Of a stretch of DNA of 64,000 nucleotides, positions 24,078-33,261 are shown in pieces. Position numbers and translations under genes: made by a program. The number at the start of each line of letters is the position of its first letter. Position 1 is the first letter of the stretch. The notes below the pieces were generated by a model. That model worked only from the letters and a program-made list of their open reading frames with translations. It made no database searches and was not told the origin of the DNA. Origin of the DNA: Methyloceanibacter sp. wino2 (lineage in GTDB: Bacteria; Pseudomonadota; Alphaproteobacteria; Rhizobiales; Methyloligellaceae); contig NZ_CP028960.1 of NCBI RefSeq assembly GCF_003071365.1, positions 1 to 64,000 on the forward strand, written 5' to 3'.

Positions 24078-25112
24078 GTGACCTACCGCAACGGCATTCT
24101 CGAGGCGATCGGCAATACGCCGCTCATCAAGCTCAATCGCGCGTCCGAAGAGACGGGCTGCACCATTCTCGGCAAGGCCGAGTTCATGAACCCGGGCCAG
24201 TCGGTCAAGGACCGCGCGGCGCTCTTCATCGTTCGCGACGCCTTGGACTCGGGCAAACTAAAGCCCGGTGGAACGGTGGTCGAAGGGACGGCCGGCAATA
24301 CGGGTATCGGTCTGACCCTCGTCGGCAATGCCCTCGGGCTCAGGACGGTCATCGTTATCCCTGAGACCCAGTCGGACGAGAAAAAGGACATGCTGCGGCT
24401 GGCAGGCGCTCAGCTCATCGAAGTGCCCGCGGTCCCCTACCGGAACGACAACAACTACGTGAAATACTCGGGCCGGCTCGCCGAGGCGCTCGCCAAGACG
24501 GAGCCCAACGGGGCGATCTGGGCGAACCAGTTCGACAATGTGGCCAATCGCCAAGGTCATATCGAAACGACGGCTCAAGAGATCTGGCGCGACACGGACA
24601 GCAAGGTCGACGGGTTCATCTGCGCGGTCGGCACCGGCGGCACCCTCGCCGGGGTTTCCATGGGCCTGAAGGCGCATAACCCCGACATCACGATAGGGAT
24701 CGCCGATCCGATGGGTGCGGCCCTCTACAATTACTACAAGCACGGCGAGCTGAAAGCCGAAGGCAGCTCCATCACCGAGGGGATCGGTCAGGGGCGCATC
24801 ACGGCCAATCTCGAAGGCGCGACGGTCGACAAGGCCTTCCAGATTCCCGACGCGGAAGCGCTCGATGTGGTCTTCGGGCTTCTGAGCGAAGAAGGCCTCT
24901 GCCTCGGCGGATCCAGCGGCATCAACGTCGCCGGCGCTATTCGTCTTGCCAAGGAGCTTGGTCCGGGCCACACCATCGTCACGGTGCTCTGCGATTACGG
25001 CACAAGGTATCAAAGCAGGCTGTTCAATCCGGACTTCCTGCGGGAAAAGGGACTTCCGGTGCCCTCCTGGCTCGCCGAGCCGGGACCGTCGGCACCGAGC
25101 GTATTTGTTTAG
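24078..25112 (+). CDS. cysK: Cysteine synthase A (O-acetylserine sulfhydrylase)
   Basis: PLP enzyme making cysteine from O-acetylserine and sulfide. The start is GTG at 24078, preceded by AAAGG, giving 344 residues that begin directly at the family motif ILEAIGNTPLIKL. The PLP lysine is Lys44 in QSVKDRAA and the phosphate/substrate loop is TAGNTG at 71-76. A GTGGTLAG glycine loop lies mid-protein. It begins a same-strand run with sseA and metC (gaps of 24 and 38 bases), which suggests a sulfur amino-acid operon. A longer open frame upstream lacks family similarity and is not coding. Confidence 0.93.
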   Translation: MTYRNGILEAIGNTPLIKLNRASEETGCTILGKAEFMNPGQSVKDRAALFIVRDALDSGKLKPGGTVVEGTAGNTGIGLTLVGNALGLRTVIVIPETQSDEKKDMLRLAGAQLIEVPAVPYRNDNNYVKYSGRLAEALAKTEPNGAIWANQFDNVANRQGHIETTAQEIWRDTDSKVDGFICAVGTGGTLAGVSMGLKAHNPDITIGIADPMGAALYNYYKHGELKAEGSSITEGIGQGRITANLEGATVDKAFQIPDAEALDVVFGLLSEEGLCLGGSSGINVAGAIRLAKELGPGHTIVTVLCDYGTRYQSRLFNPDFLREKGLPVPSWLAEPGPSAPSVFV

Positions 25113-25136
25113 ACGAGAATTGGAGACCGGAACTTT

Positions 25137-25985
25137 ATGACGCCGAAGACATGGCTGATTGAGACCGACGAGCTTGAGCGGGAATTGGAGGCGCCGGATA
25201 TCGTCGTCATCGACGCGACCTGGTACCTGCCCGGGGAGGCCAAGAACGCGCGCGAGGACTACCTCGCCGAGCATATTCCCGGCGCGGTGTTTTTCGACAT
25301 CGACGAGATTGCGGACGACAAGGCGAAGACGGGGCACATGCTGCCGCCGCCCGAGAAGTTTTCATCGCGGATGCGCAAGATGGGCATTGGCGACGGTCAG
25401 CGCATCGTCGTTTACGACCGCCAAGGCACATTCAGCGCGCCGCGCGCTTGGTGGATGTTCCGGGTCATGGGCGCTCAGGACGTCAGTGTGCTGAATGGCG
25501 GCCTCATGAAGTGGAAGGCCGAGGGCCGGCCGCTCATGATGGGCGAGCCGACGCCGCGGACGCCCCGCCATTTCACCGCCCGCCGCAATCTAGATTTGGT
25601 GCGCGACGTCGACGACGTGAAGAAGGCGGTCGAAGACAAGTCGTCCGACATCGTGGACGCCCGTTCAGCGGAACGCTTCGCCGGCACCGCTCCGGAGCCG
25701 CGCCTTGGTCTGCGGGCCGGCCACATGCCGGGCGCGGTCAATCTGCCCTACAAGCAGGTGCTGAACGACGATGGAACCTTCAAGTCCGCGGCCGAATTGC
25801 AGGAGGTCTTTGCCTCCGCGGGTCTCGACCACCACAAGCCTGTAGTGACGACGTGCGGATCTGGAATCACGGCGTGCGTCCTGGCCTTGGCGCTCGGTGA
25901 AGCCGGGTATTTGCGGACGTCGGTCTATGACGGCTCCTGGGCCGAATGGGGCGCCGACGACCGCCTGCCGATCGAGACGGGCTAA
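25137..25985 (+). CDS. sseA: 3-mercaptopyruvate sulfurtransferase (two rhodanese domains)
   Basis: Transfers sulfane sulfur from 3-mercaptopyruvate (or thiosulfate) to thiol acceptors. The 282-residue protein has two rhodanese domains. The first (about 10-125) is inactive, with IPGAVFFDIDEIAD and YDRQGTFSAPRAWW. The second (about 155-278) carries the active-site Cys240 in CGSGITA; the family's mercaptopyruvate-specific form has CGSGV/ITA whereas rhodaneses have CRKGVTA. Between cysK and metC it fits cysteine turnover. Confidence 0.95.
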   Translation: MTPKTWLIETDELERELEAPDIVVIDATWYLPGEAKNAREDYLAEHIPGAVFFDIDEIADDKAKTGHMLPPPEKFSSRMRKMGIGDGQRIVVYDRQGTFSAPRAWWMFRVMGAQDVSVLNGGLMKWKAEGRPLMMGEPTPRTPRHFTARRNLDLVRDVDDVKKAVEDKSSDIVDARSAERFAGTAPEPRLGLRAGHMPGAVNLPYKQVLNDDGTFKSAAELQEVFASAGLDHHKPVVTTCGSGITACVLALALGEAGYLRTSVYDGSWAEWGADDRLPIETG

Positions 25986-26023
25986 GTGGCGTTCGGCTCG
26001 CCTCGTCGCGCTAAGAGGTCTTC

Positions 26024-27196
26024 ATGAGCAAGACGAAAAAGCCCGGCAAGCATGCAACGCGGTTGTCGCATGCGGGTCGCGATCCGGCTCGGTTCCACGG
26101 ATTCGTCAACACGCCGATCTATCGCGGCTCGACGGTTCTGTATCCCACGCTCGATACGCTCCTCGCCGATGATCAGGAATACAGCTACGGCCGGCTGGGC
26201 ACACCCACCGTGCGTGCGCTGCAAGAGGCCCTTGCTGAACTGGAGGGCGGGCACGCGACGCTCCTGACACCGTCAGGGCTGTCGGCGATCGCGACGGCGA
26301 TTCAGAGTTTCGTGTCGAGCGGCGACCATATCCTGGTGTCCGATAGCGTCTACCGGCCGACGCGCCGCTTCTGCGATACGGTTCTGAAGCGGCTCGGCGT
26401 CACCACGACGTACTACGATCCAGTGATTGGCGGCGGCATCACGGAGCTCCTGACCGAGCGAACGAAACTCGTGTTCGCCGAGTCGCCCGGATCGCAGACC
26501 TTCGAAGTGCAGGACATCCCGGCCATTGCCGCGGCGGCTCATGATGCCGGCGCCGAGGTGATCCTGGACAACACCTGGGCGACGCCGCTCTTCTTCCGGC
26601 CCTTCGATCACGGTGTCGACGTGGTGGTTCACGCCGCCACGAAGTACATCGTTGGCCACGCCGATGCGATGCTCGGCGTGATCACGACGAGCGAGTCCGC
26701 GACCGCACCTGTAGCCAAGACACACGACATACTGGGTCTGTGTCCGGGGCCCGAGGATGTGTATCTGGGCTTGCGCGGTTTGCGGACCATGCAGGTGCGT
26801 CTCCAGCGGCATCAGGAGTCGGCTCTTGCGCTGGCCGATTGGCTCGCGCAACGCCCCGAGGTCGCGCAGGTGATCCACCCTGCCCGGCCCGACCACCCCG
26901 GTCACGCGCTGTGGAAACGGGATTTCCTCGGGTCGTCCGGTCTCTTCGCCATCGTGCTGCATCCGGCGTCGCACGAAGCCCTGGCTGCGATGCTCGACGA
27001 GCTTGAGCTCTTTGGCATGGGCTATTCCTGGGGCGGCTATGAAAGCCTCATCCTCCCCTTCGACCCCACCACCTATCGGACTGCGACCAAGTGGCAGGTG
27101 GAAGGCCCGGCTTTGCGTCTCCATGTGGGTCTTGAGGACATCGAGGATCTCAAGGCGGATCTCGAAGCAGGCTTCGCCCGGCTCGCTTCCGCCTGA
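26024..27196 (+). CDS. metC: Cystathionine beta-lyase
   Basis: PLP-dependent Cys/Met metabolism enzyme that cleaves cystathionine to homocysteine, pyruvate and ammonia. The 390-residue fold-type I protein has YGRLGTPT near 55-62, Asp182 in LDNTW contacting the PLP ring, and the PLP lysine Lys207 in HAATKYIVGHAD. The C-terminal GYSWGGYESL block is typical of the beta-lyase branch. It is part of the cysK-sseA-metC run. The start is ATG at 26024, preceded by AGAGG. Confidence 0.95.
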   Translation: MSKTKKPGKHATRLSHAGRDPARFHGFVNTPIYRGSTVLYPTLDTLLADDQEYSYGRLGTPTVRALQEALAELEGGHATLLTPSGLSAIATAIQSFVSSGDHILVSDSVYRPTRRFCDTVLKRLGVTTTYYDPVIGGGITELLTERTKLVFAESPGSQTFEVQDIPAIAAAAHDAGAEVILDNTWATPLFFRPFDHGVDVVVHAATKYIVGHADAMLGVITTSESATAPVAKTHDILGLCPGPEDVYLGLRGLRTMQVRLQRHQESALALADWLAQRPEVAQVIHPARPDHPGHALWKRDFLGSSGLFAIVLHPASHEALAAMLDELELFGMGYSWGGYESLILPFDPTTYRTATKWQVEGPALRLHVGLEDIEDLKADLEAGFARLASA

Positions 27197-27228
27197 CGGC
27201 GCAACAGACACAGACGTTCGAGGCAATC

Positions 27229-28020
27229 ATGGATTTGAATCTCGAGGGCAAGCGCGCGCTCGTGACGGGGTCGACCGCGGGCATCGGCTATGCCATCGCC
27301 AAGGGCCTTGCGCAGGAAGGCGCCACGGTGATCGTCAACGGACGCAACGAGGACCGCGTGCGTGAGGCTGCCGAGGCCATTACGAAAGAGACTGGCGGGT
27401 CTGCTATCGGCATCGCCGCTGATCTCGGGACCGCGTCCGGCGCGGCCAAGCTCCTCAGCGAGGCCGGCGATGTCGACATCCTCGTCAACAATGTCGGCAT
27501 CTTCGAGCCGGTTCCCTTCGCGGAGATTTCCGACGAGGCCTGGCAGGAAATCTTCGACGTCAATGTCATGAGCGGCGTCCGACTCAGCCGCGCGCTCGTG
27601 CCCGGCATGGTCGAGCGGCAATGGGGCCGGATCATCTTCATCTCCAGCGAGTCCGGCATTCAGATCCCCGCGGAGATGGTGCATTACGGCCTCTCCAAAA
27701 CGGCGCAGCTTGCGCTCTCGCGCGGCATTGCCGAAAGCGTCGCCGGCACCGGCGTCACATCGAATGCCGTGCTTCCCGGCCCGACGCGCTCCGAGGGCGT
27801 GGTGGAGTTCGTCGAGAAGCTGGCCGAGGATCAGCAGGTCGACAAGGAGACGTTCGAACGCGACTTCGTGAAGACTATGCGTCCCTCGTCGCTGATCGGG
27901 CGCTTCGCTGAATCCGAAGAGGTCGCCAATCTCGTGGTGTTTCTCTGCGGCGAAGGGGCGTCCGCGGTGACCGGCGCCTCCCTCAGGGTCGACGGCGGCG
28001 TCGTGCGGAGCATCGTCTAG
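27229..28020 (+). CDS. SDR-family NAD(P)-dependent oxidoreductase
   Basis: A 263-residue classical short-chain dehydrogenase/reductase. The cofactor loop TGSTAGIG is at 13-20, NNVG at 87-90, and the catalytic residues are Ser140 region, Tyr153 and Lys157 in the YxxxK arrangement. The C-terminal VTGASLRVDGG is typical. The substrate cannot be told; similarity is to the 3-oxoacyl-ACP reductase-like group. It follows metC by 32 bases on the same strand but need not share its pathway. Its stop overlaps the stop of the convergent exchanger gene in a shared CTAG (28017-28020). Confidence 0.9.
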   Translation: MDLNLEGKRALVTGSTAGIGYAIAKGLAQEGATVIVNGRNEDRVREAAEAITKETGGSAIGIAADLGTASGAAKLLSEAGDVDILVNNVGIFEPVPFAEISDEAWQEIFDVNVMSGVRLSRALVPGMVERQWGRIIFISSESGIQIPAEMVHYGLSKTAQLALSRGIAESVAGTGVTSNAVLPGPTRSEGVVEFVEKLAEDQQVDKETFERDFVKTMRPSSLIGRFAESEEVANLVVFLCGEGASAVTGASLRVDGGVVRSIV

Positions 28021-29126
28021 CTGAAGTGATAGAATACAGCCAAGGTGATCGCGTAGACCAACAGCACCAGGGCCGAGTCGATCCCCATCCTCAGGAAAGT
28101 GCGGCGTGATCGGATGATCAGGCCCGCAAGGTAGATCGACGTGACGAGAATGCCCGAGATAATCGCGAAGGCCGTTCCCTTGTCGATGGCGCCGAGAATC
28201 GGCGCGCCGCGATAGACGAGATCGGCCGGCAGCACCATCACCACCATCAGCAGATTGCTGCCGAAGATGTTCGAGATCGCCATGCTGTAGGCGCCGATCC
28301 GCACGGCCGAAATCGTGGTGCTCACCTCGGGGAGCGACGTCGCCGTCGCGAGCAGCGTCATGCCGATGAAGCTGGAACCAAGCCCGGTCTGCTCGGCAAT
28401 GGCGGCGGAGGTGGCGATGAGTGCGAGACCGCACATGAGGATCGCCGCGCCCATCAGCGCGAACCCGACGATCAGTCCGCCGGTGCCCTTCCCTTCGAAG
28501 CCGTCTGCACCGTTCTGTTCCTGGGCGATGTGCGGCAGCGCGGCGTCGATGCTCTCGACGGGGATCCAGGATTGAACGCCGTCGTAGTGGCGCAGCATCA
28601 TCACGATCCCCACATAGGCGAGCCCGAGCAGAACCGTCCCAAGGCCGACGCCGAACGGCAGCGCCAGTTCTCCGACCGAGTGCAGCCCGAGGAGCATCGC
28701 CAGAAGCGCGATCAGGAGCGTCGCCTCGAGAGCCGATGTCGGGCCGCTCGGATAAGACGTCAGGGCATAGGAGACGAACAGCAGATCAACCACGGCAAGG
28801 ATCGCCGTCTGCATGGTGATGCCGCCGAACATATTGCCGAGAACGAGTTGAGCCTCGCCGGCGTAGGCGCCGTACAGCGTCGTCACCAATTCGGGGAGCG
28901 ACGTGGCGGCCGCGACGAAGATGAGGCCCATGAACGCCTGGCCGATCCGTTTGCGGGCGGCGATGGCGTCGGCATAGATGGCCAGGCGCGTGCCCGCGAG
29001 CCAGACGCCGATCGCCGCGGCAATGAAGACCGCGAACGTGAAGGGTATCGGCAGCTGCGCGAGGGCGAGGATCAAGCGGTTGTTCTCGTTGTTGCTTGGA
29101 TATCCGGGCGGGACCAGCTCACGCAC
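28017..29126 (-). CDS. Sodium/calcium-exchanger-family membrane antiporter
   Basis: Inner-membrane cation antiporter of the CaCA superfamily. The 369-residue protein has ten or so membrane helices and the two alpha-repeats facing opposite ways, each with the ion-site motif ATSLPE (in FVAAATSLPELVTTLYG and LLATATSLPEVSTTISA). Both acidic residues are retained, so it is probably active; the ion (Ca2+, Na+ or K+) is not predictable. The start is GTG at 29126, and an internal start is possible. It is convergent with the SDR gene, sharing CTAG. Confidence 0.88.
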   Translation of the reverse strand: MRELVPPGYPSNNENNRLILALAQLPIPFTFAVFIAAAIGVWLAGTRLAIYADAIAARKRIGQAFMGLIFVAAATSLPELVTTLYGAYAGEAQLVLGNMFGGITMQTAILAVVDLLFVSYALTSYPSGPTSALEATLLIALLAMLLGLHSVGELALPFGVGLGTVLLGLAYVGIVMMLRHYDGVQSWIPVESIDAALPHIAQEQNGADGFEGKGTGGLIVGFALMGAAILMCGLALIATSAAIAEQTGLGSSFIGMTLLATATSLPEVSTTISAVRIGAYSMAISNIFGSNLLMVVMVLPADLVYRGAPILGAIDKGTAFAIISGILVTSIYLAGLIIRSRRTFLRMGIDSALVLLVYAITLAVFYHFS

Positions 29127-29195
29127 CCCTGTCCCGGCTCATCTGGTCGGTGTTGCGTTCCGATTGCTGTCGTCTGGCTCTTGGGTCCGTGGGGC

Positions 29196-30122
29196 CTAGT
29201 TGGGCTTTGCGCCGCCGAGCTTATAGGCAGCCAAAGTGTTGTCCAACATCATCGGAATGAGAACGAGCTGTTTATCCGCCAAAAAGATCAGATCGGCGCT
29301 GCCCTGATTGAGATCGAGCAGCTGATCGGCCTTGGCCGTCTTGCCTTTCACATCGACCTTGTACAGGGCACCATCGGCCCAATCGCTGACGAGGTAGGTC
29401 CCGGCCTTGAGCTCGTCGATGCCGTCGAGATTTCCGATGGGCTTTCCGAGCGGCGTGATGGACTTGTCCTCGACGTCGATCGCGAAGAGGCCGGCGATTT
29501 CCTGCTTCTGGCCCACGCTCTTGAGCCGTCCCAGCGAGGCGTTGATCAGCTTGCCGTCTTCCAGCAGGAGGCCGTTGGGACCGTTAAGCGTGTCGTCGGT
29601 CAGCCAGGGCTCGAATACGCCGTCCTTGAGCCGCCAGATCGTGTTCATCGGCGTGTCCGAGACATAGACGGTACCGTCGTCAGCGACGACCACGTCGTTG
29701 AGGAAGATCGCGCCGTCGGCCTTGTACTTCTTCTTGATGCTTCCCGAAGCGGCACCGACCGCCACCAGCGTGTCCACGTCGGCCACGTACAGGGTCCGGT
29801 CATGCAGACCCATGCCGGTGGGCGAGTTGAAGCCCTTGGCCCAGTTCCGTTCGAGGATCGTGCCGTCCGGCTTGATACGGGAGATGAAGCCGTTGCCGTC
29901 CTTGGCCATGACCGGACCGTTGATGTTGGTCACGAACAATACATCCGTGACAGGATCGTGCAGGACGGACTCGGGCTGCGCGAGGCCTTTGGCTTCCCAG
30001 GCAAGGACGGGTGTCTCGGCGGACGCCGTTTCGGCGCACGCCAGCAGCATCACGAGACCAGCAAAAACATTCAGGACCGGCCGGGGCGCCCTCGCCCTTC
30101 CGGCGCTCTCGTTGCCGCTCAT
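29196..30122 (-). CDS. Secreted SMP-30/gluconolactonase-like beta-propeller protein
   Basis: Predicted periplasmic protein. A signal peptide (basic region RARAPR, hydrophobic LNVFAGLVMLLACA, cleavage near TASA-E) precedes repeated six-bladed beta-propeller units with recurring motifs such as HDPVTDVLFVTN, HDRTLYVAD, DDGTVYVSD and GTYLVSDW. This pattern fits the SMP-30/LRE or NHL propellers. The substrate is unknown. Starts at 30143 or further upstream are also open; 30122 gives the most normal signal peptide. It is oriented with ridA and uspA upstream. Confidence 0.78.
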   Translation of the reverse strand: MSGNESAGRARAPRPVLNVFAGLVMLLACAETASAETPVLAWEAKGLAQPESVLHDPVTDVLFVTNINGPVMAKDGNGFISRIKPDGTILERNWAKGFNSPTGMGLHDRTLYVADVDTLVAVGAASGSIKKKYKADGAIFLNDVVVADDGTVYVSDTPMNTIWRLKDGVFEPWLTDDTLNGPNGLLLEDGKLINASLGRLKSVGQKQEIAGLFAIDVEDKSITPLGKPIGNLDGIDELKAGTYLVSDWADGALYKVDVKGKTAKADQLLDLNQGSADLIFLADKQLVLIPMMLDNTLAAYKLGGAKPN

Positions 30123-30299
30123 GACATTCTGTCGCCAGAACATAAGCCGACCGCGCGTTTTCCTGGTTCCCTCGTGAACATCAAGCAAGACTCCCATACC
30201 GCCACTGCTAGCAGATCGCCGCAAACACTACGGCAGTGAGAATCTGCAGGCAAATGAACAGGCGGTGAGAAGCCAAGCACCCCGTTTGTCTAGGAATTC

Positions 30300-30683
30300 T
30301 CAGGAGACCTTGGCATAGGCTTCGATCTCGACCCGTTGCCAGGGGCGCAGCATCGACGTCACCTGGATAAGGGTGCTCGCCGGGCGCACCGCATCGAATC
30401 GCTCGAGATGGGCTTTGGCGACCCCCTCGGCATCATCGATGTCGCGAAGATACACGACGGTACGGACAACATCCTCCATAGACGCACCCGCCTCCATGAG
30501 AGCCTTTTCGATGACATCGAGGACAGCCTTCGCCTGGGTGTAAGCATCGCTGTGTTCGTGCTCGGCGGGGGCGCAGGTCCCCGAGACATGGACATCGTCC
30601 GCCAGCCGCACGGCGCGGCTATAGCCGAAAACGGATTCATACGCGCCGCCGGAGGAAACGTTGTGGCGATTGCTCTTACTCAT
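30300..30683 (-). CDS. RidA/YjgF-family protein (reactive enamine/imine deaminase)
   Basis: 127-residue RidA-family protein. The family hydrolyses reactive enamines and imines released by PLP enzymes and amine oxidases. Motifs visible are FGYSRAVRLADDVHVSGT, the DAYTQAKAVLDVIEKALMEAG helix, DVVRTVVYLRDI and the C-terminal RPASTLIQVTSMLRPWQRVEIEAYA. The catalytic-type Arg is in the RPAST block and the terminal Glu in VEIEA. It lies near an amine-oxidase-like gene (34112-35455), which gives a plausible source of imines. The start MSKSNRHN is chosen over a longer frame with no family similarity. Confidence 0.92.
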   Translation of the reverse strand: MSKSNRHNVSSGGAYESVFGYSRAVRLADDVHVSGTCAPAEHEHSDAYTQAKAVLDVIEKALMEAGASMEDVVRTVVYLRDIDDAEGVAKAHLERFDAVRPASTLIQVTSMLRPWQRVEIEAYAKVS

Positions 30684-30735
30684 CTGGTTATTGCTTTCTT
30701 CTTGGCAGTGACGTCGGGCCCGCGTTGTGCGGGCG

Positions 30736-31155
30736 CTAGCGTGCGACAGTGACGGTGCAGTGTGCCCGAGCGATGAGATCGTGGGATACGGACCCCAGGA
30801 CCAGGCGCGTCCCTGCACTCTTCTCGCCGGTACCGACGACGATGTGATCGATGTGATGCTCTTCGGCGTAGTTCAGAATCGCACGTCCAACGTCGCGGCT
30901 TGCGACCACGACCGTGGACACGTTGACGGCCCCTGCCTTGCGCGCTGCCTCTTCGGCAGCCTTGAGGATGCTCTCGGCCTTTGCTTCGCCAAGCGCGTGG
31001 ACCGGCGCCATCCGCGGCTCGAAGAACACCTGATCGACCAGGATCAGAATGATCTGCGTGTCGCCGGCGCGTGACAGTTCGGCAGCTTTCGTGACGGCAC
31101 GCATGGAATGTTCCGACCCATCGACCGCGCAAAGAATCTTGTTCGTCATTGTCAT
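30736..31155 (-). CDS. Universal stress protein (UspA family)
   Basis: 139-residue single Usp domain. The N-terminal KILCAVDGSEHSMRAV strand-loop and the ATP-binding signature G-x2-G-x9-GS (VVGTGEKSAGTRLVLGSVS, near 107-125) are present, so it is probably the nucleotide-binding type. It lies between the permease terminator and ridA on the same strand. In several bacteria such small Usp proteins accompany transporters, but the function here is unknown. Confidence 0.92.
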   Translation of the reverse strand: MTMTNKILCAVDGSEHSMRAVTKAAELSRAGDTQIILILVDQVFFEPRMAPVHALGEAKAESILKAAEEAARKAGAVNVSTVVVASRDVGRAILNYAEEHHIDHIVVGTGEKSAGTRLVLGSVSHDLIARAHCTVTVAR

Positions 31156-31193
31156 GACCCTTCTGGATGATCTCGTTTCAGCAATTTCCCTCG

Positions 31194-31236
31194 AAAGAAA
31201 AAGGCCCGCTCACGCCGACTGCCGGCGAGAGCGGGC
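31194..31236 (-). terminator. Rho-independent terminator of the APC permease
   Basis: On the minus strand a long GC-rich hairpin (arms about 31204-31217 and 31224-31236, GCCCGCTC pairing with GAGCGGGC plus an inner CGCCG/CGGCG) is followed by CTTTTTCTTTC. It begins 9 bases after the permease stop. It separates the permease from uspA. Confidence 0.9.
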
Positions 31237-31244
31237 AGCAGCTC

Positions 31245-32993
31245 CTAGGAGGGAGGGAGCTGGAAGTAGTAGTTGCCGAAGAGAACGATGAGTGCTCCGG
31301 CAATGAGAGCGAGATAGGGCAAGAAGCCGGCCTTCCGCTCACCGAGATCCTGACTCTTGAGATCGAGATCGATCAGCATGTGGTCAGGGAATCGTCCCTT
31401 GTCCTGGACGTAGTGCCGGTACAGGAACACGGGGATGATGAGCGCCCCGAACAGCAGGCCGTACCAAAGAGCGTTCGGATTACCCCACACCTTTGCCCCT
31501 ACACCCATCAGGAAGAGATTGAAGAAGCCCAGACCGGCATTGACGGCGATGAGCCAATTCGGTGCCCGGTAGGGCCGCGGGGCATTGGGGCTGTCGATGC
31601 GGTGAATCCAGGTCGACTGCAGGTTCAGGAAGATGAAGAGCATGTAGCCGACATTCGAGATCGACAGGATCAGGTAGTAGGCCGTCGCATCGGAGGCCGC
31701 GAATGTCAGAAGACCCAGATTGAAGATGAGATCCGTCCACATCGCACGGGTCGGTGCGCCGTGTTCATTGGTGTGGGACAGATATTTCGGCAACCAGCCG
31801 TCAACGCCGCCCTGATAGAGCGTCCGCGACGATCCGGCCATGGCCATCATGATGGCGAGCATGAGTGCCAGGATCATCATCATCTCGAGGAGATGCGTGA
31901 CGAACTTCGATCCCGAGCCGACCATGTTGCCCATGGCCGCCGCAACGCCGGTGCCCTCCACAATGCCCGGTTCCGTCATGCCTTCGACGCCGAGATAGCC
32001 TTGGAAGGTTGCCGCGACGAGCGTGTAGATCACCACGCAAAGGAGACCTGCGTAGACGATGGCCTTCTTCGTATCGGTCGCGGGGTTCTTGAACTCGCGC
32101 GTGTAGCAGACCGCCGTCTCGAAGGCGTAGGTCGACCAGCCGGCGATGAACAGCGCCCCCAGGAACAAGGTCCAGCCGCCGATATTCCACTCTCCGTTCG
32201 GCGGCGTCAGCGGTGTGTAGTTGGCGTAATCGACGCCTCCGTTCAGGAACGGCACGATGCCCACGATGAGCATGGGGATCACGACCAGAAGCCCGATCCA
32301 CATTTGCACGCGGGCTGTTCCGAGAATGCCGCGGTGTTGAATCGCAAACGCTGCGAGCATCAGAATCGCGCCGATGAAGAAGGTTGGCCCAATTTCAATT
32401 TGGGCCAGGCCCAAGAAGGAGAAGCTCGCGAGCGTCATCGTGCGCAACGCTGGCGTACCCGCCTCCGTGAGGGCTGCAATGGCCGTGGCGGTGGCTTGAT
32501 CCGCCGACTGACCGGCAATGGCTGCAGCGTTCGCAGCATCGGCCAACCAAGCGGCGACCTGTGGCGATTCCGCTGTAAAGACGGGGATCGGCGCGACCGC
32601 GTTTAGAATGTAACCGGCGGCGACGGCACAGCCGAGCGACAGCACCGGCGTCCAGGCGTACCAATTACACCAAACCGATAGCGGCGCGATCAGCTTGCTG
32701 TAACGCAGCCAAGCGGCGGCTCCATAGACCGCAGCGCCTCCCGATTTATTCTTAAACAAGCCGGCAATTTCGGCGTAGCTGTAGGACTGAGAAAAGCCGA
32801 TCAGGACGGAAATAGCCCAAACGAGAAAGGCGAGCTTTCCCGCCGTCGCGCCAATCCCCCCGATCGAAATGAGAACAAGTGCGGGGACCCCGCTTGCAAT
32901 CCAAAAAGCGCCTTTCCAGTCGATGGCGCGTTGGAGTCCGCCGGTTTCATCGGATTTGGCATCTGCCGCCTCCGCACAGTCAATTGATGACAT
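31245..32993 (-). CDS. APC-superfamily amino acid/polyamine permease
   Basis: Inner-membrane transporter of 582 residues with about 12 helices. The first helix carries the APC substrate-loop motif (ISIGGIGATAGK), and a SYSYAEIAGLFKNKSGGAAVYG block follows. A hydrophilic loop near residues 140-190 is longer than usual. The start at 32993 (MSSIDCAEA) is preceded by GGGGAGG with good spacing; an ATG eight codons upstream is less likely. It is divergent from the XRE-cupin regulator, and the intergenic region has two TTGCA-N5-TGCAA sites. With the regulator and FAD oxidoreductase it resembles the puuP-puuR-puuB arrangement for putrescine, but the substrate is not proven. Confidence 0.88.
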   Translation of the reverse strand: MSSIDCAEAADAKSDETGGLQRAIDWKGAFWIASGVPALVLISIGGIGATAGKLAFLVWAISVLIGFSQSYSYAEIAGLFKNKSGGAAVYGAAAWLRYSKLIAPLSVWCNWYAWTPVLSLGCAVAAGYILNAVAPIPVFTAESPQVAAWLADAANAAAIAGQSADQATATAIAALTEAGTPALRTMTLASFSFLGLAQIEIGPTFFIGAILMLAAFAIQHRGILGTARVQMWIGLLVVIPMLIVGIVPFLNGGVDYANYTPLTPPNGEWNIGGWTLFLGALFIAGWSTYAFETAVCYTREFKNPATDTKKAIVYAGLLCVVIYTLVAATFQGYLGVEGMTEPGIVEGTGVAAAMGNMVGSGSKFVTHLLEMMMILALMLAIMMAMAGSSRTLYQGGVDGWLPKYLSHTNEHGAPTRAMWTDLIFNLGLLTFAASDATAYYLILSISNVGYMLFIFLNLQSTWIHRIDSPNAPRPYRAPNWLIAVNAGLGFFNLFLMGVGAKVWGNPNALWYGLLFGALIIPVFLYRHYVQDKGRFPDHMLIDLDLKSQDLGERKAGFLPYLALIAGALIVLFGNYYFQLPPS

Positions 32994-33056
32994 CTTTGCA
33001 TTCCTCCCCAGGAACATGACCCTCTACCGGGGCCGATGCGCAAAGACTGCCATAAA

Positions 33057-33071
33057 TTGCACGCCATGCAA
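33057..33071. promoter_or_regulatory. Candidate operator 1, TTGCA-N5-TGCAA
   Basis: TTGCACGCCATGCAA is a perfect five-base inverted repeat with a 5-base spacer, 63 bases upstream of the permease ATG. A half-degenerate copy follows at 33077-33091 (TTGCATTGCAGCAAA). Confidence 0.65.
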
Positions 33072-33101
33072 AAGAATTGCATTGCAGCAAATGTAGTACT
33101 T

Positions 33102-33116
33102 TTGCACCATATGCAA
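33102..33116. promoter_or_regulatory. Candidate operator 2, TTGCA-N5-TGCAA
   Basis: TTGCACCATATGCAA has the same architecture as operator 1, and its arms extend by one base on each side (TTTGCA...TGCAAA, 33101-33117). It lies between the divergent permease and XRE-cupin regulator genes, 45 bases from operator 1, measured start to start. Confidence 0.65.
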
Positions 33117-33261
33117 ATGGACGGAAATCGGTCAGACTGCGTGCGCCGTAATCGATGCCTTAGGGCGAAAGCGTGTTAGTCTGCCACCTGTAAGCGTATT
33201 GCATGGGTGAGCTCTTCGGATCGGAAGATATGGCCGCAACGAAACGGCGCAAGGCAGCCGT

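Noticed and set aside
29196-30122. Assignment of the propeller protein as a true gluconolactonase or paraoxonase
   Set aside because: The repeat pattern fits several propeller families and I could not identify the metal-site residues that would decide the enzyme type.
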